Shown: piece after piece, positions 48,156-57,950 of the stretch | Position numbering within the stretch: position 1 is the stretch's first letter | How the letters are laid out: the number at the start of each line of letters is the position of its first letter | Assembly (NCBI RefSeq): GCF_004330295.1 | Contig: NZ_SJOJ01000004.1 | Location: forward strand, 62,001-126,000 | Length of the DNA: 64,000 nucleotides | Reading direction: 5' to 3' | Origin: Rahnella victoriana | GTDB taxonomy: Bacteria; Pseudomonadota; Gammaproteobacteria; Enterobacterales; Enterobacteriaceae | Made by a program: the position numbers and the translations under genes | Notes under the pieces: model-generated | The model's input: only the letters and a program-made list of their open reading frames with translations | Database searches by the model: none | What the model was told of the DNA's origin: nothing

Positions 48156-49919
48156 TTACCCGCGCAACTCATTGGCGCGCCGGTAGCGGCCTTCATAATC
48201 AAACATTTTTTCCCGCACCTGCCAGAACTGGCCTTTCATGCGCGCCACCACAAAATCCGGATGACGTAATAAAACCTGCTGCGCGACGATATCCGCAGCG
48301 GTGTTCCATTCCAGCGGTACGCCCGGCGCGCGCTGGTGGGGACGCAGGAAGTTATGCAAAAACGCCATGCGCTGGGCCGGTGTTTGCAGGCGGAAGCGTT
48401 CGGAAACGTCGGCACCGTCTTCATCGTAATAGGTAATTTTCAGCCATTCGCCTTTGTCGTCGCGGCCATTTTCCAGATTCATGCCGCCGCAGCGCAGGAC
48501 CAGCGCATCTTTCAGACGCAGCGCCGCTTTCAGCATGTCATCCGGATCGACCAGAATTTCCTGACACTGATGGCAACGCCGTGCGGCGATGTCGTTTTCC
48601 GCGCCGCAATGCGGACAGCTTTTAAAGCGGAAGCGAAAATCACACTGCTCGCGGTTGCCTTCGTCATCTTCCAGCACGCCCTGACAGCGGCGGCCAAAAT
48701 GCTCAATAATGGTGCCGTCTTCGGTGGTTTTTCCCCAGAAAATATTGGCAAAACCGCAGGCCGGGCAGAAGACCTGTACCGGTTTGTTATCACCCGCCGG
48801 TTTATGGCTGCCGACTTCCGGCGTAAACAGGTCGTGCGGATTGCCAGCGTAATCGAGGATCAGGCAGTCGGTTTTGCCGGGTGCCAGCCGCAGCCCGCGT
48901 CCGACAATTTGCTGATAAAGGCTGACCGATTCGGTAGGGCGCAAAATAGCGATCAAGTCCACATGCGGTGCATCGAAACCGGTGGTCAGTACCGACACAT
49001 TCACCAGATAGCGCAACTGCCGGGCTTTGAAAGCATTGATCAGCCGGTCACGGTCAACCGCATGGGTCTGTGCGCTGATCAGCGCCGCTTCGCCTTCCGG
49101 CAGCAATCCGTAAATCTCTCCGGCATGTTCTACCGTCGAGGCAAAAATCATCACGCCTTTGCGATCCTGCGCGAACTCGACGATCTGGCTGATGATGTGT
49201 GGCGTGATGCGCTTTTGCTGACGCAGTTCGTCATTCAGATCTGCTTCGCTGAACAGGCCGTTACTGTTGGCCTGTAAGCGGCTGAAATCGTAACTGACCA
49301 CCGGCATATCGAGCCGCTCAGGCGGCACCAGAAAGCCATTTTTAATCATGTAGCGCAGCGGCAGTTCATAGATGCAGTCGCGGAACAGGCTGTTCGCATC
49401 GCCGCGTACGATGCCCTGATGGTGATACTGATAAATCCAGCCTTTGCCCAGACGATAAGGCGTGGCGGTCAGGCCGAGCAGACGCAGACGGGGGTTTTGC
49501 GCTTTAAGATGGCCGATGATCTGCTGATACTGGCTGTTGTCATCGTCAGAAATCCGGTGGCATTCATCGATAATCAGCAGGGAAAACTCGCCGCTGAATT
49601 GGTCAAGGTTCGGCGCGACGGACTGCACGCTGCCGAACACCACTTTGCCGCTGCTTTGTTTCAGGTTCAGCCCGGCGGCGAAGATGTCCGCTTCCAGCCC
49701 GTAGGACAGATATTTACTGTGATTTTGCGCCACCAGTTCTTTAACGTGCGCGAGCACCAGCACACGCCCGCGCGCCACCCTGGCCAGTTCGGCAATCACC
49801 AGACTTTTTCCGGCACCGGTGGGGAGCACAATCACCGCCGGTTCATCGTGCTGGCGGAAGTGACGCAGCGTGGCATCCACGGCATCTTGCTGGTAGGGGC
49901 GGAGGGTAAAAGCAGTCAC
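48156..49919 (-). CDS. radD: DEAD/DEAH-box DNA repair helicase RadD (YejH)
   Basis: A superfamily 2 ATPase that acts in recombinational repair with SSB and RecA (family knowledge). It has 587 residues (E. coli 586). Motif I is VLPTGAGKS, motif II IIDECHR, motif [13 protein letters not shown], and motif [15 protein letters not shown]. The C-terminal half has zinc-binding cysteines ([31 protein letters not shown]). The frame extends to a TTG at 49952, but GTG 49919 gives the conserved start [11 protein letters not shown] and has AGGTGA about eight bases upstream. It is divergent from rsuA and 136 bases upstream of rplY on the same strand, as in E. coli. Confidence 0.96.
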   Translation of the reverse strand: MTAFTLRPYQQDAVDATLRHFRQHDEPAVIVLPTGAGKSLVIAELARVARGRVLVLAHVKELVAQNHSKYLSYGLEADIFAAGLNLKQSSGKVVFGSVQSVAPNLDQFSGEFSLLIIDECHRISDDDNSQYQQIIGHLKAQNPRLRLLGLTATPYRLGKGWIYQYHHQGIVRGDANSLFRDCIYELPLRYMIKNGFLVPPERLDMPVVSYDFSRLQANSNGLFSEADLNDELRQQKRITPHIISQIVEFAQDRKGVMIFASTVEHAGEIYGLLPEGEAALISAQTHAVDRDRLINAFKARQLRYLVNVSVLTTGFDAPHVDLIAILRPTESVSLYQQIVGRGLRLAPGKTDCLILDYAGNPHDLFTPEVGSHKPAGDNKPVQVFCPACGFANIFWGKTTEDGTIIEHFGRRCQGVLEDDEGNREQCDFRFRFKSCPHCGAENDIAARRCHQCQEILVDPDDMLKAALRLKDALVLRCGGMNLENGRDDKGEWLKITYYDEDGADVSERFRLQTPAQRMAFLHNFLRPHQRAPGVPLEWNTAADIVAQQVLLRHPDFVVARMKGQFWQVREKMFDYEGRYRRANELRG

Positions 49920-49998
49920 GCGATGATCACCTGTTGATTTTCCGGTTAACAACCCTGTTTATAAAAACAGTAATGAAGTATGCCAAGAAATCCACCGG

Positions 49999-50313
49999 AT
50001 GGCGATGAGCAAAAAAATCACCCGCCGTGAATGTTTAGCCTGCTTATTTTCCTTCTTCCTTACCGGATGCGCGGCTATACTGGTCACCTCAATGCGGCAG
50101 CGTGTCTGCCCCCCCGAAGTAATAATAACTCGTTGCAATTATTACGAAACGAACAACCCTGAACCCTGTCAGTTGCCTGAGCGCAGCGGCGGGGTCTTGT
50201 GTTTTATCAGTAACGCGATCACTCAGATCGCCATGAAGGCAAGTCGATCCAATGCGTCTGGACAAATTTCTCTCTCAGCAATTAGGTGTAAGCCGCGCGC
50301 TTGTGTTGCGTGA
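49999..50313 (+). CDS. Doubtful small cysteine-rich lipoprotein-like frame
   Basis: A 104-codon frame in the radD-rsuA gap, running 62 bases into rsuA. It starts [11 protein letters not shown] and has a short hydrophobic stretch ending in LTGC, a possible lipobox, followed by a Cys-rich tail (eight Cys in all). There is no clear ribosome-binding site, the 3' part overlaps a certain gene in another frame, and I know no such gene here in relatives. Listed as a weak candidate only; it could equally be leader sequence of rsuA. Confidence 0.25.
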   Translation: MAMSKKITRRECLACLFSFFLTGCAAILVTSMRQRVCPPEVIITRCNYYETNNPEPCQLPERSGGVLCFISNAITQIAMKASRSNASGQISLSAIRCKPRACVA

Positions 50314-50959
50314 ACTGCGCAATAAACGTGTCACCGTCGACGGTGAAATCGTCAAAACCGGCGCGATGAAAATCAGCCCTGAACAACGCGTCGAATTTGA
50401 TGGCAATGTGCTGGATCAAATCACCGGCCCGCGTTATTTCATGCTTAACAAACCGCAGGGTTATGTGTGTTCCACCGATGATCCTGATCATCCGACCGTG
50501 CTGTATTTCCTCGAAGAGCCGGTGGCTTACAAGCTGCATGCGGCAGGGCGTCTGGACATCGACACCACGGGGCTGGTGCTGATGACCGATGACGGACAAT
50601 GGTCGCACCGCATTACCTCCCCGCGCCATCACTGCGAAAAAACCTATCTGGTGACGCTGGAACATCCGCTGGCTGACGATACCGCCGCGCAGTTTGAAGC
50701 GGGCGTTCAGCTGCATAACGAAGATTCCCTGACCAAACCGGCACAACTCGAGAAAATCGAGGACTGTCTGGTGCGTCTGACCCTCAGCGAAGGCCGTTAT
50801 CATCAGGTAAAACGCATGTTTGCTGCGGTCGGTAACCGCGTGATCGCGCTGCACCGTGAACGTATCGGTGAGATTGTGATGGATGAAGATTTGGAACCGG
50901 GTCAGTACCGGCCTTTAACTGAGCAGGAAGTGGCCAGCGTTGGCGTTCCCTCGCGATAG
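50252..50959 (+). CDS. rsuA: 16S rRNA pseudouridine(516) synthase RsuA
   Basis: Cytoplasmic enzyme that converts U516 of 16S rRNA to pseudouridine. It has 235 residues (E. coli 231). The N-terminal S4 RNA-binding domain ([21 protein letters not shown]) is followed by the RsuA-type catalytic domain with the catalytic aspartate in [19 protein letters not shown] and the block [11 protein letters not shown] and [17 protein letters not shown]. Start ATG 50252 is the conserved one; the nearest AAGG is rather far upstream. It is 26 bases before bcr on the same strand, as in E. coli, so the two are probably cotranscribed. Confidence 0.97.
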   Translation: MRLDKFLSQQLGVSRALVLRELRNKRVTVDGEIVKTGAMKISPEQRVEFDGNVLDQITGPRYFMLNKPQGYVCSTDDPDHPTVLYFLEEPVAYKLHAAGRLDIDTTGLVLMTDDGQWSHRITSPRHHCEKTYLVTLEHPLADDTAAQFEAGVQLHNEDSLTKPAQLEKIEDCLVRLTLSEGRYHQVKRMFAAVGNRVIALHRERIGEIVMDEDLEPGQYRPLTEQEVASVGVPSR

Positions 50960-50985
50960 TTTTTTATTAACTGGAGCAGCTGAAA

Positions 50986-52185
50986 GTGCAAGAAAAACCG
51001 GTCTCCCACATCGGACTGATTTTCATCCTGGGATTGATATCGATGCTGATGCCTCTGGCTATCGATATGTATCTGCCAAGTATGCCCGTGATTGCGCAGG
51101 AATATGGCGTTCCGGCGGGCAGCGTGCAAATGACCCTCAGCGCTTACGTGCTGGGGTTTGCGATAGGGCAGCTGTTTTACGGGCCGATGGCGGACAGCCT
51201 TGGGCGTAAGCCGGTTATCTTCTGGGGCGTGCTGATCTTTGCCGTCGCGGCCGGTGCCTGTGCGCTGGCTCAGTCGGTCGAGCAACTGGTCTGGATGCGT
51301 TTCCTGCACGGTCTGGCGGCGGCCGCGGCGAGTGTGGTCATCAATGCGCTGATGCGCGATATGTTCACCAAAGATGAATTCTCACGAATGATGTCTTTCG
51401 TGGTGCTGGTGATGACAGTTGCGCCGTTGCTGGCGCCGATGCTCGGCGGTTTGCTGATGGCGATTTTCAGCTGGCACGCGATTTTCTGGGCAATGGCTAT
51501 CGCCGCGCTGATCGCCGCGACGCTGGTGGGCGTGTACATCAAGGAAACGCTGCCCAAAGAGCGGCGGCAAAAATTCCATCTGCGCACCAGCGTCGGCAAC
51601 TTTGCTTCCCTGTTTCGGCATAAACGTGTGCTGAGTTATATGCTGGCGAGTGGTTTCTCGTTTGCCGGGATGTTCTCCTTCCTCAGCGCCGGTCCGTTTG
51701 TTTATATCGAACTGAACGGTGTATCGCCGCAGAATTTCGGTTTTTACTTTGCGCTGAATATCGTTGCACTGGTCATTCTGACGCTGATCAACAGCCGCAA
51801 TGTGCGCCGGACCGGCGCGGTGAAAATGTTCCGTTTCGGGCTGTTTGTGCAGCTGACGATGGGCATGTGGCTGGTGATCGTCTGCACTTTCGGGCTGCCA
51901 TTCTGGGCGATGGTGATTGGCGTGGCGGGGTATGTCGGCGTGATTGCGATGGTGACGTCCAACGCGATGGCGGTGATCATGGATGACTTCCCGCATATGG
52001 CCGGTACGGCGGCGTCACTGGCGGGGACGATTCGCTTCGGCACCGGTGCGGCGATTGGCTCTGTGTTGTCGCTGTTTACCGCCAAAAGCGCCTGGCCGAT
52101 GGTCGGCTCCATGGCGTTCTGTGTCCTGGCCGCCACCTTGCTGTATCTCTACGCCAGCCGTCCGGCGAAAGCAGTATCTGCATAA
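50986..52185 (+). CDS. bcr: Bcr-type multidrug efflux MFS transporter
   Basis: A 12-helix proton-driven exporter of the DHA1 family, 399 residues (E. coli Bcr 396), giving bicyclomycin and sulfonamide resistance when overproduced (family knowledge). Markers: [21 protein letters not shown] in the first helix and loop, [17 protein letters not shown] (motif A), the [23 protein letters not shown] block and [36 protein letters not shown], which is nearly identical to E. coli Bcr. The start is GTG 50986 with GGAG 11 bases upstream. In E. coli yejG follows directly; here an 8-kb sugar-acid block separates them, preceded by a solo palindromic half-element. Confidence 0.94.
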   Translation: MQEKPVSHIGLIFILGLISMLMPLAIDMYLPSMPVIAQEYGVPAGSVQMTLSAYVLGFAIGQLFYGPMADSLGRKPVIFWGVLIFAVAAGACALAQSVEQLVWMRFLHGLAAAAASVVINALMRDMFTKDEFSRMMSFVVLVMTVAPLLAPMLGGLLMAIFSWHAIFWAMAIAALIAATLVGVYIKETLPKERRQKFHLRTSVGNFASLFRHKRVLSYMLASGFSFAGMFSFLSAGPFVYIELNGVSPQNFGFYFALNIVALVILTLINSRNVRRTGAVKMFRFGLFVQLTMGMWLVIVCTFGLPFWAMVIGVAGYVGVIAMVTSNAMAVIMDDFPHMAGTAASLAGTIRFGTGAAIGSVLSLFTAKSAWPMVGSMAFCVLAATLLYLYASRPAKAVSA

Positions 52186-52188
52186 CTT

Positions 52189-52210
52189 CCTCCCCCTTCG
52201 CAGGGGGAGG
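52189..52210. repeat. Solo palindromic half-element
   Basis: The hairpin CCTCCCCCT / AGGGGGAGG with a TCGC loop, followed by AGC, three bases after the bcr stop. It is the right end of the 131-bp element without the rest. It lies between the convergent bcr and MFS genes. Confidence 0.85.
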
Positions 52211-52236
52211 AGCTAAACCAGCACCGTTTTGGGTCA

Positions 52237-53589
52237 TTAAACCACTTCTGCTTTCACTCCCTGAACCCTGCGCGCGGCTTTGGCACGGGCGTATTCATCC
52301 GCCATGGCTTTGGCTTTCGCACCCGGCACCAGCGCCATGTCGCACTCTTTTGGCAGCAGGGTGGTGACCGCCGCAGCAATCAGCAATGAGGCTACCAGCG
52401 CATAAATCGCGGTGCTCTGGCCGTACAGACTGACCAGCACGCCGACCAGATAGGGTCCGCAGAACCCGCCAAGATTCCCCAGACCGTTAATCACACCGCG
52501 TGCGCTCCCCGCGACTTCCGGCGTGGTGACTTTGCCCGGAATGGTCCAGAAGGCACTGGTCGCGGCTTGCAGGAAGAAACCGGCACCGACCAGGAAACCG
52601 TAGGCCGCCATGATGTTATGACCGAATGCCACAGACGCGGCCAGACAGGCGGCGAAGCCACACAGCGGCAGGGCGATGAACATACGGCGCTTACCGGTTT
52701 TATCCGACAGTACCGACATCGCCAGGATCCCCAGCATGGTGCCGACGTAAGGAATAATCGCCAGCATACCCACCGAACTCATGTCGCCGCCGGTCAGGTT
52801 TTTCAGGATGGTGGGCAACCACAACGTATAGCCGTAAATCCCGGTCTGATAGAAAAAGTTAATGATGATCAGTTTGACGATGGACTTGTTGCGGAACACC
52901 TCTTTCAGCGGCGCGTTATTCACCGGCGCCAGTGCCCGCAGGGCCTCACGTTCGCGGTTCAGCTCAGTCACCAGATAGTCGCGTTCACGGTCTGACAGCC
53001 ATTTGGCTTCTTCAGGACGGTCGCTGATGGTGAACCACCAGAACAGCATCACCACGAAAGATAACGTCCCTTCGATGATGAACAACCAGCGCCAGTCGAG
53101 CGTATCCAGGATCAGGCCCGACAGCGGTGCGGTGATCATTCCGCCAAGTGGCGCGAACATCAGTACATAAGCATTGGCGCGGCCACGTTCTTTATCCGGG
53201 AACCAGTTGCTGACCATGGTCAGCACCACCGGCAACATCCCGCCTTCTGCCACGCCGAGCGCGAAGCGCAGGAACAGAAGCTGATACTGATTGGTGATAA
53301 AGCCGGTCAGGATAGAGATCACCGCCCAGGCAATCAGCGAGCAGGCGATGAATTTACGTCCGCTGCCGTGCACGGCCAGACTGCCGCCGGGAACCTGCAG
53401 GAATAAATAACCGATAAAGAAAATACCGGCGGCCAGACCGGCCATTGACGCGGTGATCCCTAATTCAGCATCCATTCCGCCTGGCATGGCGAAACTAATA
53501 TTGACCCTGTCCATGAAGGAAATAATACAGGCGATAAGAATAGGTGTTATTACACGAAGCCAGCGAGCCTTAGGAATCTTATTATCCAT
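52237..53589 (-). CDS. MFS anion:cation symporter, probable sugar-acid importer
   Basis: A 450-residue, 12-helix permease of the ACS branch (hexuronate, galactarate and phthalate transporters). Markers are IISFMDRVNISFAMPGGMDAELG in helix 1, GYLFLQVPGGSLAVHGSGRKF, RFALGVAEGGMLPVVLTMVSNWFPDKERGRA (the ACS signature) and a cytoplasmic loop before helix 7. The frame extends to 53637, but ATG 53589 has AGAGGA seven bases upstream. It is encoded upstream-to-downstream after the LacI-type regulator on the same strand, with its own CRP-like site and a TATTAA -10 at 53625-53630. Neighbouring keto-gluconate enzymes suggest a substrate such as gluconate, ketogluconate or a uronate. The exact substrate is not visible. 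Confidence 0.85.
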   Translation of the reverse strand: MDNKIPKARWLRVITPILIACIISFMDRVNISFAMPGGMDAELGITASMAGLAAGIFFIGYLFLQVPGGSLAVHGSGRKFIACSLIAWAVISILTGFITNQYQLLFLRFALGVAEGGMLPVVLTMVSNWFPDKERGRANAYVLMFAPLGGMITAPLSGLILDTLDWRWLFIIEGTLSFVVMLFWWFTISDRPEEAKWLSDRERDYLVTELNREREALRALAPVNNAPLKEVFRNKSIVKLIIINFFYQTGIYGYTLWLPTILKNLTGGDMSSVGMLAIIPYVGTMLGILAMSVLSDKTGKRRMFIALPLCGFAACLAASVAFGHNIMAAYGFLVGAGFFLQAATSAFWTIPGKVTTPEVAGSARGVINGLGNLGGFCGPYLVGVLVSLYGQSTAIYALVASLLIAAAVTTLLPKECDMALVPGAKAKAMADEYARAKAARRVQGVKAEVV

Positions 53590-53653
53590 GTTCTTTCCTC
53601 TGTGTGCTTGTAATCGGCGATGGCTTAATAAAAGCATTTTGAGGAAAGTATTT

Positions 53654-53669
53654 CGTGACAGGAGTCACG
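53654..53669 (-). promoter_or_regulatory. CRP-like site upstream of the MFS gene
   Basis: CGTGA-CAGGAG-TCACG, a symmetric match to TGTGA-N6-TCACA with one mismatch per arm. Its centre is about 44 bases before the start inferred from the -10 TATTAA (53625-53630), a class II activation geometry. It would place the transporter under catabolite control. Confidence 0.65.
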
Positions 53670-53764
53670 TTGAATTATGTTAAGAAAAGGTGTTACTACA
53701 TACGTGATCCTGCACCGGAGTTGGCGTGCAGGATGGAAGAGGGAAATTCAGTAAGAAAAGAGGA

Positions 53765-54748
53765 TTAAATCGTGCCGCCGAGGGAGATGCGGTAGTGCAA
53801 ATCCACCCGTTCAATGGTCGGCAGGTTTCTGATTTTTTTGAGCAATATCTCAGCCACGACCTTGCCCATTTCAAAGCGTGGCGTAATCACACTGGCTAAT
53901 AATGGGGTCGTCGCCAGCCCGATATCCAGCCCGTGGAAGCCGGAAATCGCCATGTCCTGCGGTACGCGGATGCCCAGTTTGATACATTCCTGTAACACGC
54001 CTACCGCAATATCGTCGTTGGTACACAAAATGGCATTGGTCTGCGGATAGAGCTGGCGCGCCATAGATAACATGCCTGCGCCGATAGACACCGATGACAC
54101 TTTATTGGGCGTGATATGCACCGGCGTCAGTCCGCGTTCAGACATCGCGCGGCTGTAGCCCTGATAGCGTTTCTGGTCGCGGGCATCTGACATCGATCCG
54201 AAATACACCACATGCTCTTTGCCGCTGGCGAGCAGGGTATTGGCCATGTCGTAACCGGCCTGCTGATTATCAAATCCCACCGCGATACGCCCGTGCGGGT
54301 CATCCAGATCCATCACCTGCGCCACCGGGATCTCACTCGCATTCAGGTACTTATCGGCTTTCAGCGTATGCACGGAGTCGGTGAGGATCAGCCCCGCCAG
54401 CTGATAACCGAGCAGGTTGATGATGTGTTCTTCTTCGCGCTCTTTGCTGTAATCATAATTGACCACCAGCGTCTGAAAGCCCTGCGCGGAAGTGACCGAT
54501 TCAATGCCTGCCAGCAAATCGGAGAAAATCTGGTTATTGAACGAGGGGACTAATATGCCGATACGCGGCGCTTTGGCCGGTCCGCGGGCTTCTTCCAGCG
54601 GATAACCCACTTCTTCCATGACCTTCGTGATGCGCTCACGGGTTTCAGGAGACACCTTTTCCGGCGTGCGCAGAAAACGGCTCACCGTCATCTTCGTGAC
54701 ATCCGCCAGTTGGGCGATGTCCTGTAGTGTCACGCGCTGGTTTCTCAT
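53765..54748 (-). CDS. LacI/GntR-type transcriptional repressor
   Basis: A 327-residue LacI-family regulator. The N-terminal helix-turn-helix MRNQRVTLQDIAQLADVTKMTVSRFLRTPEKVS is followed by the hinge and a periplasmic-binding-protein-like effector domain (RIGILVPSFNNQIFSDLLAGIE, GLILTDSVHT, AILCTNDDIAVGVLQECIKLGIRVPQDMAISGFHGLDIG). This is the gluconate/idonate branch (GntR, IdnR). The frame extends to 54862 with a hydrophobic N-terminal extension; I chose ATG 54748 because family members begin right at the helix-turn-helix and AGGAA lies nine bases upstream. It is divergent from idnO and upstream of the MFS gene, so it is probably the local regulator. The effector is likely a gluconate derivative (inference). 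Confidence 0.9.
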   Translation of the reverse strand: MRNQRVTLQDIAQLADVTKMTVSRFLRTPEKVSPETRERITKVMEEVGYPLEEARGPAKAPRIGILVPSFNNQIFSDLLAGIESVTSAQGFQTLVVNYDYSKEREEEHIINLLGYQLAGLILTDSVHTLKADKYLNASEIPVAQVMDLDDPHGRIAVGFDNQQAGYDMANTLLASGKEHVVYFGSMSDARDQKRYQGYSRAMSERGLTPVHITPNKVSSVSIGAGMLSMARQLYPQTNAILCTNDDIAVGVLQECIKLGIRVPQDMAISGFHGLDIGLATTPLLASVITPRFEMGKVVAEILLKKIRNLPTIERVDLHYRISLGGTI

Positions 54749-54820
54749 GCGGAATGTTCCTGGTTGGGGCGGCAAATATACCTGATTATTGAAACAGAAA
54801 GCGCCGAAGATTGTTATCAA

Positions 54821-54910
54821 AATGATGAGGATCACAGCGGGAGTAACAGGGTTTTTTAACATCCCGCGAGGTGATCTGCATCACAGTTTAGCGCTGGGTA
54901 AACCGGTGTA
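54821..54910. promoter_or_regulatory. lacI-type/idnO divergent control region: two CRP-like sites and an operator-like palindrome
   Basis: Site 1 at 54870-54885 is GGTGA-TCTGCA-TCACA, nearly the full CRP consensus. Site 2 at 54821-54836 is AATGA-N6-TCACA, weaker. At 54899-54910 TAAACCGGTGTA is an imperfect palindrome centred on CCGG like GntR/IdnR operators, and it overlaps a possible -10 (TGTAGT, 54907-54912). CRP site 1 would then be centred near -41 for idnO, with the operator on top of the promoter. Confidence 0.6.
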
Positions 54911-54953
54911 GTGAAGCTAACTTTTTAAATCAGCATTCAATAAGGCCAACGTC

Positions 54954-55718
54954 ATGACAAATCTCTTCTCACTGGATAATAAAAAGATTCTGGTTACCGG
55001 CTCGACGCGCGGTCTGGGTTTCCTGCTGGCGAAAGGGCTGGCGCAGCATGGCGCGGAGATTATCGTCAACGGCACGCAACCTGAATCGACGCAAAAAGCG
55101 GCGGAAGCCCTGCGTGCGGAAGGCTTTATTGCCCATGCGGTCTCCTTTGATGTCACCTCCAGTCAGGCGGTGAATCAGGCGATTGACCATATTGAAAGCA
55201 CCATAGGACCGATTGATGTGCTGGTGAATAACGCCGGTATTCAGCGCCGCCATAAATTCACCGAGTTTCCGGAAAAAGACTGGGACGACGTGATCGCCGT
55301 AAACCAGAAATCCGTATTCCTGGTGTCGCAGGCGGTGGCGCGTTACATGATCCAGCGTGAGCGCGGCAAAATCATCAATATCGGTTCGATGCAAAGCGAA
55401 CTGGGCCGCGACACCATCACGCCGTATGCCGCCTCAAAGGGCGCGGTGAAAATGCTGACCCGCGGCATGTGCGTCGAACTGGCGCGCTACAATATTCAGG
55501 TGAACGGCATCGCGCCGGGCTATTTCAAAACCGACATGACGCAGGCGCTGGTGGATAACAAAGAGTTCTCCGAATGGCTGTGCAAACGCACGCCGGCTGC
55601 ACGCTGGGGCAATCCGGAAGAGCTGGTGGGTGGTGCAGTTTATCTGTCCTCTAAGGCATCAGATTTCGTGAATGGTCATTTACTCTTTATTGATGGCGGC
55701 ATGCTGGCGGCGGTTTAA
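54954..55718 (+). CDS. idnO: 5-keto-D-gluconate 5-reductase IdnO
   Basis: NADP(H)-dependent short-chain dehydrogenase interconverting 5-ketogluconate and D-gluconate. It has 254 residues, the exact length of E. coli IdnO, and is very similar to it throughout ([60 protein letters not shown]). Cofactor motif TGSTRGLG is at 15-22, NNAG at 92-95, and the catalytic triad Ser145, Tyr158, Lys162. ATG 54954 is preceded by AAGG. It is the first gene of a two-gene operon divergent from the LacI-type regulator. Only idnO is present: there is no idnD, idnK or idnT-type gene in the window, so the pathway must be completed elsewhere. Confidence 0.93.
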   Translation: MTNLFSLDNKKILVTGSTRGLGFLLAKGLAQHGAEIIVNGTQPESTQKAAEALRAEGFIAHAVSFDVTSSQAVNQAIDHIESTIGPIDVLVNNAGIQRRHKFTEFPEKDWDDVIAVNQKSVFLVSQAVARYMIQRERGKIINIGSMQSELGRDTITPYAASKGAVKMLTRGMCVELARYNIQVNGIAPGYFKTDMTQALVDNKEFSEWLCKRTPAARWGNPEELVGGAVYLSSKASDFVNGHLLFIDGGMLAAV

Positions 55719-55729
55719 AAGGAAACATA

Positions 55730-56485
55730 ATGAGTACTGAAGACACCAAAATTGCACTGGTAACCGGCGGCGGGAGCGGCATCGGCCTGAGCGCCGCCAA
55801 AGCGCTGGAAGCGATCGGCTTTATTGTGATCCTGGCCGGACGCAACAAAGAAAAGCTGGATCAGGCGGTGGCGTTGTTTACGCCGGGGCAGGCGGTGGCG
55901 CGTCAGCTGGATGTCACCAGTCCGCCATCGGTGGCCGCGCTGTTTCAGGATATTCAGGAAACCTTCGGGCGGCTGGATGTGCTGTTCAATAACGCCGGTA
56001 ATAACGTGAAAGATGTGCCAATCGAAGAACTGCCGGTGGAAGACTGGCTGTCGGTGATCAATACCAATCTCACCGGCGCGTTTTTATGTACACAAGCGGC
56101 GGTAAAACTGATGAAACAGCAATCGCCACAGGGCGGCCGTATCATCAACAACGGGTCGATTTCGGCGCAGTCGCCGCGTCCGAATTCCGCGCCTTACACG
56201 GCCAGCAAACATGCCATCACCGGTCTGACCAAATCCACCGCGCTGGATGGCCGGGCGTTTAACATTGCCTGCGGACAGATAGATGTCGGCAACGCCGCGA
56301 CGGACATGGGCAATAAAGCGCTGGCAGGCAGAATGCAGGCGGACGGACATATCGCTGAGGAACCGGTGATCCCGGTGGAGCGCGTCGGTGAGGCGGTGGC
56401 GTTTATGGCCGGTTTGCCGCTCGATACCAACGTGCTGACCATGACGGTGATGGCGAGCGCCATGCCGCTGGTCGGGCGCGGTTAA
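55730..56485 (+). CDS. Short-chain dehydrogenase/reductase of unknown substrate
   Basis: A 251-residue classical SDR with TGGGSGIG at 12-19, FNNAGNN around residue 87, and Ser (NNGSIS, 143 or 145), Tyr156, Lys160 as catalytic residues. It starts 12 bases after idnO with a good AAGGA, so it is cotranscribed. Sequence outside the motifs does not match IdnO or KduD closely. The C-terminus [20 protein letters not shown] is unusual for sugar SDRs and resembles uncharacterised SDRs. A role as a second ketogluconate or polyol dehydrogenase in the same pathway is inferred from the operon only. Confidence 0.85.
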   Translation: MSTEDTKIALVTGGGSGIGLSAAKALEAIGFIVILAGRNKEKLDQAVALFTPGQAVARQLDVTSPPSVAALFQDIQETFGRLDVLFNNAGNNVKDVPIEELPVEDWLSVINTNLTGAFLCTQAAVKLMKQQSPQGGRIINNGSISAQSPRPNSAPYTASKHAITGLTKSTALDGRAFNIACGQIDVGNAATDMGNKALAGRMQADGHIAEEPVIPVERVGEAVAFMAGLPLDTNVLTMTVMASAMPLVGRG

Positions 56486-56501
56486 GCTGAGTTTCAGGCA
56501 T

Positions 56502-56529
56502 AAAAAAACGGCCCGTTATGGGCCGTTTT
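56502..56529. terminator. Bidirectional terminator between the SDR and dehydrogenase operons
   Basis: A perfect 10-bp stem AAAACGGCCC (56505-56514) / GGGCCGTTTT (56520-56529) with a 5-nt loop and an A7 tract on one side. It separates two convergent operons. Confidence 0.9.
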
Positions 56530-56546
56530 GCATGTCAGTGTACGGA

Positions 56547-57950
56547 TTACGCCGCTTTGGTTTTGCGTTTCCGGCCAAGCCAGAAAATCAGCACCAGCAG
56601 AACAATTACGCCAGCCACCATCGCCGGTGCCATGAACGGTTGCAATTTTGCCAGCAATGTCACCGGACCGCCTGCCCGTAACACCGCCACATCCTGCGCG
56701 CTGACCTGCACACCGGCGTTGCCGTAGTTTTTCAGCACGTAGTTGGAGATGTCGGCAATTTGCTGGTCGTCTAACTGACCGACATAGGATCCCACGCCGA
56801 ATTTCGGCATCAGCACGTGATGGTCACCGACCTGACGATCCACGCCGTACAGAATGGCAGAAATCAGGTTAGAGGCGTTGCCCATGCCGGTGGCGGTGTT
56901 GTTAAACAGTGACGGATAAGCCTGATTTTCGCTGCCTGAGCCATCCGGCTGGTGGCAACTGGCGCAATAGCCGCTGAACAGTGCAGCACCGTTGTCGATA
57001 GTTTTATTGGCGTTAAACGGATGTGCGCCGCGTAAACCTTCTTCCACATTGACTGGTTTGCCAAAGGTATCCGCCGCCTGCGTATCACGCGGGTCGCGAA
57101 CCGGCGTGCTGTTTTTCAGGTAGAAGGCAATCGCGTTCAGATCGCTGTCAGACATGTATTGCAGACTGTTCTGTACCGCTTCCGCCATGCCGCCTGCTGC
57201 CTGATTTTTCCCGGCGGTACGGCCGGTTTTCAGGTATTCCACCAGTTGCGCCTGCGACCAGTTGCCGATACCGCTGACCGGATCTGAACTGATATTCGGC
57301 GCATACCACGGCCCGACCATGCCCCCTGCCAGCGGTTTATCCGTCACCGACCCCATCATCAGGTTACGGGGGGTATGGCAGGTATCACAGTGACCGGCAC
57401 CGTTCACCAGATAAGCGCCGCGATTCCATTGCTCACTTTTCGACGGATCCGGCTTAAACGGCGTGCTGTCGAGGTACATCATGTTCCAGCCCGCCATGGC
57501 GATACGCATGTTGAACGGGAACGGCAGGGCGGTTTCCACATTCGGCTGCTCAACCGGTTTCACCCCTTGCTGGAAATAGACATACAGCGCGTGCATGTCG
57601 GCATCGCTCATATGGCTGTAAGAGGTGTAAGGCATGGCCGGATACAGATTGGCACCGTCAGGTCGAACCCCTTCACGTACCGCGCGGATGAACTGCGCTT
57701 CGGTGTAATTGCCGATACCAGACTGCTTCGATGGCGTGATGTTAGTGGTATAAATCGTGCCCATCGGCGAGTGAATTTCATAACCCCCGGCAAAAGGTTT
57801 GCCGCCTTCCGGGGCGGTATGACAAGCCTGACAGTCAGCGGCGGTCGCCACTTCCTGACCCTGACGGATCAGTTCTGCCTGATTATCGGCAGCAAAAGCC
57901 ATTCCGCTAAGGGATGCGCTTAACAGGCAGGCGGTGAGAAGTTTTTTCAT
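56547..57950 (-). CDS. Triheme cytochrome c subunit of a gluconate 2-dehydrogenase-type complex
   Basis: Electron-transfer subunit of 467 residues that passes electrons from the FAD subunit to ubiquinone. A Sec signal peptide (MKKLLTACLLSASLSGMAFA) leads into three cytochrome c domains with CXXCH at C40-H44 (CQACH), C188-H192 (CDTCH) and C329-H333 (CASCH). A C-terminal membrane anchor (about 438-460) is followed by the basic tail RKRKTKAA, so the protein faces the periplasm. It is the last gene of a three-gene operon and overlaps the FAD subunit gene by four bases (ATGA). The family includes gluconate 2-, 2-ketogluconate and sorbitol dehydrogenases; the exact sugar cannot be decided from this subunit. 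Confidence 0.93.
   Translation of the reverse strand: MKKLLTACLLSASLSGMAFAADNQAELIRQGQEVATAADCQACHTAPEGGKPFAGGYEIHSPMGTIYTTNITPSKQSGIGNYTEAQFIRAVREGVRPDGANLYPAMPYTSYSHMSDADMHALYVYFQQGVKPVEQPNVETALPFPFNMRIAMAGWNMMYLDSTPFKPDPSKSEQWNRGAYLVNGAGHCDTCHTPRNLMMGSVTDKPLAGGMVGPWYAPNISSDPVSGIGNWSQAQLVEYLKTGRTAGKNQAAGGMAEAVQNSLQYMSDSDLNAIAFYLKNSTPVRDPRDTQAADTFGKPVNVEEGLRGAHPFNANKTIDNGAALFSGYCASCHQPDGSGSENQAYPSLFNNTATGMGNASNLISAILYGVDRQVGDHHVLMPKFGVGSYVGQLDDQQIADISNYVLKNYGNAGVQVSAQDVAVLRAGGPVTLLAKLQPFMAPAMVAGVIVLLVLIFWLGRKRKTKAA

Noticed and set aside
53707-53734. Hairpin with a 9-bp stem (ATCCTGCAC / GTGCAGGAT) after the LacI-type gene, as a terminator
   Set aside because: There is no T run on either strand. 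It may be an mRNA-stabilising structure but is not supported as a terminator.
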